From NCBI RefSeq assembly GCF_009372235.1, contig NZ_SULL01000006.1, forward strand, positions 1-64,000: DNA of 64,000 nt, given 5' to 3'. The notes under the pieces were generated by a model. It saw only the letters and a program-made list of their open reading frames with translations, ran no database searches and had not been told where the DNA came from. Shown piece by piece: positions 63,914 through 64,000 of the stretch. Within the stretch, counting starts at the first letter, position 1. Every line of letters begins with the position of its first letter. The DNA is from Dickeya oryzae (GTDB lineage Bacteria > Pseudomonadota > Gammaproteobacteria > Enterobacterales > Enterobacteriaceae). The position numbers and the translations under genes are program-made.

Positions 63914-64000
63914 ATGGCGACGGAGTCACCACATCAGGGCCCCGGCCGTTCCGCCGTTTCTACGGTACAACGCATTTTCGCCCTGCTTATTGGCATGGCG
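63914..64000 (+). CDS. yqjE: YqjE-family membrane protein, 5' end only
   Basis: Twenty-nine codons run off the window edge (MATESPHQGPGRSAVSTVQR then hydrophobic residues). The QGPGRS element near the N-terminus matches E. coli YqjE (DUF1469/holin-III superfamily), which also follows yqjD. The gene is partial because the window ends. Confidence 0.85.
   Translation, partial: MATESPHQGPGRSAVSTVQRIFALLIGMA

Overview
The window is enterobacterial chromosome, most likely from a soft-rot plant pathogen of the Pectobacteriaceae, with Dickeya the best guess. Most proteins are close to their Escherichia coli counterparts and keep E. coli-like operon order. A PL1 pectin lyase and a complete galacturonate (uxaCBA-exuT-exuR) module point to pectin use. 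The genus call is inference from gene content, not from a database comparison.

Layout. (1) 0-12.2 kb, minus strand: the translation/transcription-factor superoperon metY-rimP-nusA-infB-rbfA-truB-rpsO-pnp-nlpI-(yrbN)-deaD. (2) 12.3-25.3 kb: tRNA-fMet and tRNA-Leu(GAG), secG, glmM, folP, ftsH, rlmE, then yhbY, greA, dacB, obgE, yhbE, rpmA, rplU, ispB. (3) 25.3-26.9 kb: two tandem paralogues of the phage Mu repressor / MuA N-terminal DNA-binding family, transcribed away from the Ner-like gene sfsB (nlp), with a cluster of repeated operator-like sequences between them. This looks like a domesticated Mu-type c/ner switch and is the most unusual item here. (4) 26.9-34.6 kb: mdh and argR, tsaD, the macromolecular-synthesis operon rpsU-dnaG-rpoD, and tRNA-Ile2 (ileX). 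(5) 34.7-50.9 kb, accessory segment between ileX and rlmG: a GNAT acetyltransferase, a chemoreceptor, a three-domain NADH:fumarate (or other 2-enoate) reductase with its own cytoplasmic ApbE flavin transferase, a second lipoprotein ApbE, a Spy/CpxP-like periplasmic chaperone, the hexose-phosphate system uhpABCT, a pectin lyase without a Sec signal, and an unrecognised coiled-coil protein. (6) 50.9-64.0 kb: rlmG, a yybP-ykoY manganese riboswitch with the TerC-family gene alx, ygjV, uxaCBA, exuT, exuR, and yqjA-mzrA-yqjD-yqjE, with yqjE cut by the window edge.

How the parts work together. ExuT imports hexuronates released from pectin, UxaC/UxaB/UxaA convert them to 2-keto-3-deoxygluconate, and ExuR is the repressor. 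Three copies of an AATTGGTRTGAYA-like element lie in the uxaC/exuT and exuR promoter regions. UhpT imports hexose phosphates under UhpC-UhpB-UhpA control. The fumarate-reductase-like enzyme carries a flavinylation motif that the adjacent leaderless ApbE can serve in the cytoplasm, while the lipoprotein ApbE would serve Rnf/Nqr-type proteins at the membrane. No integrase, transposase, CRISPR array or rRNA was seen.
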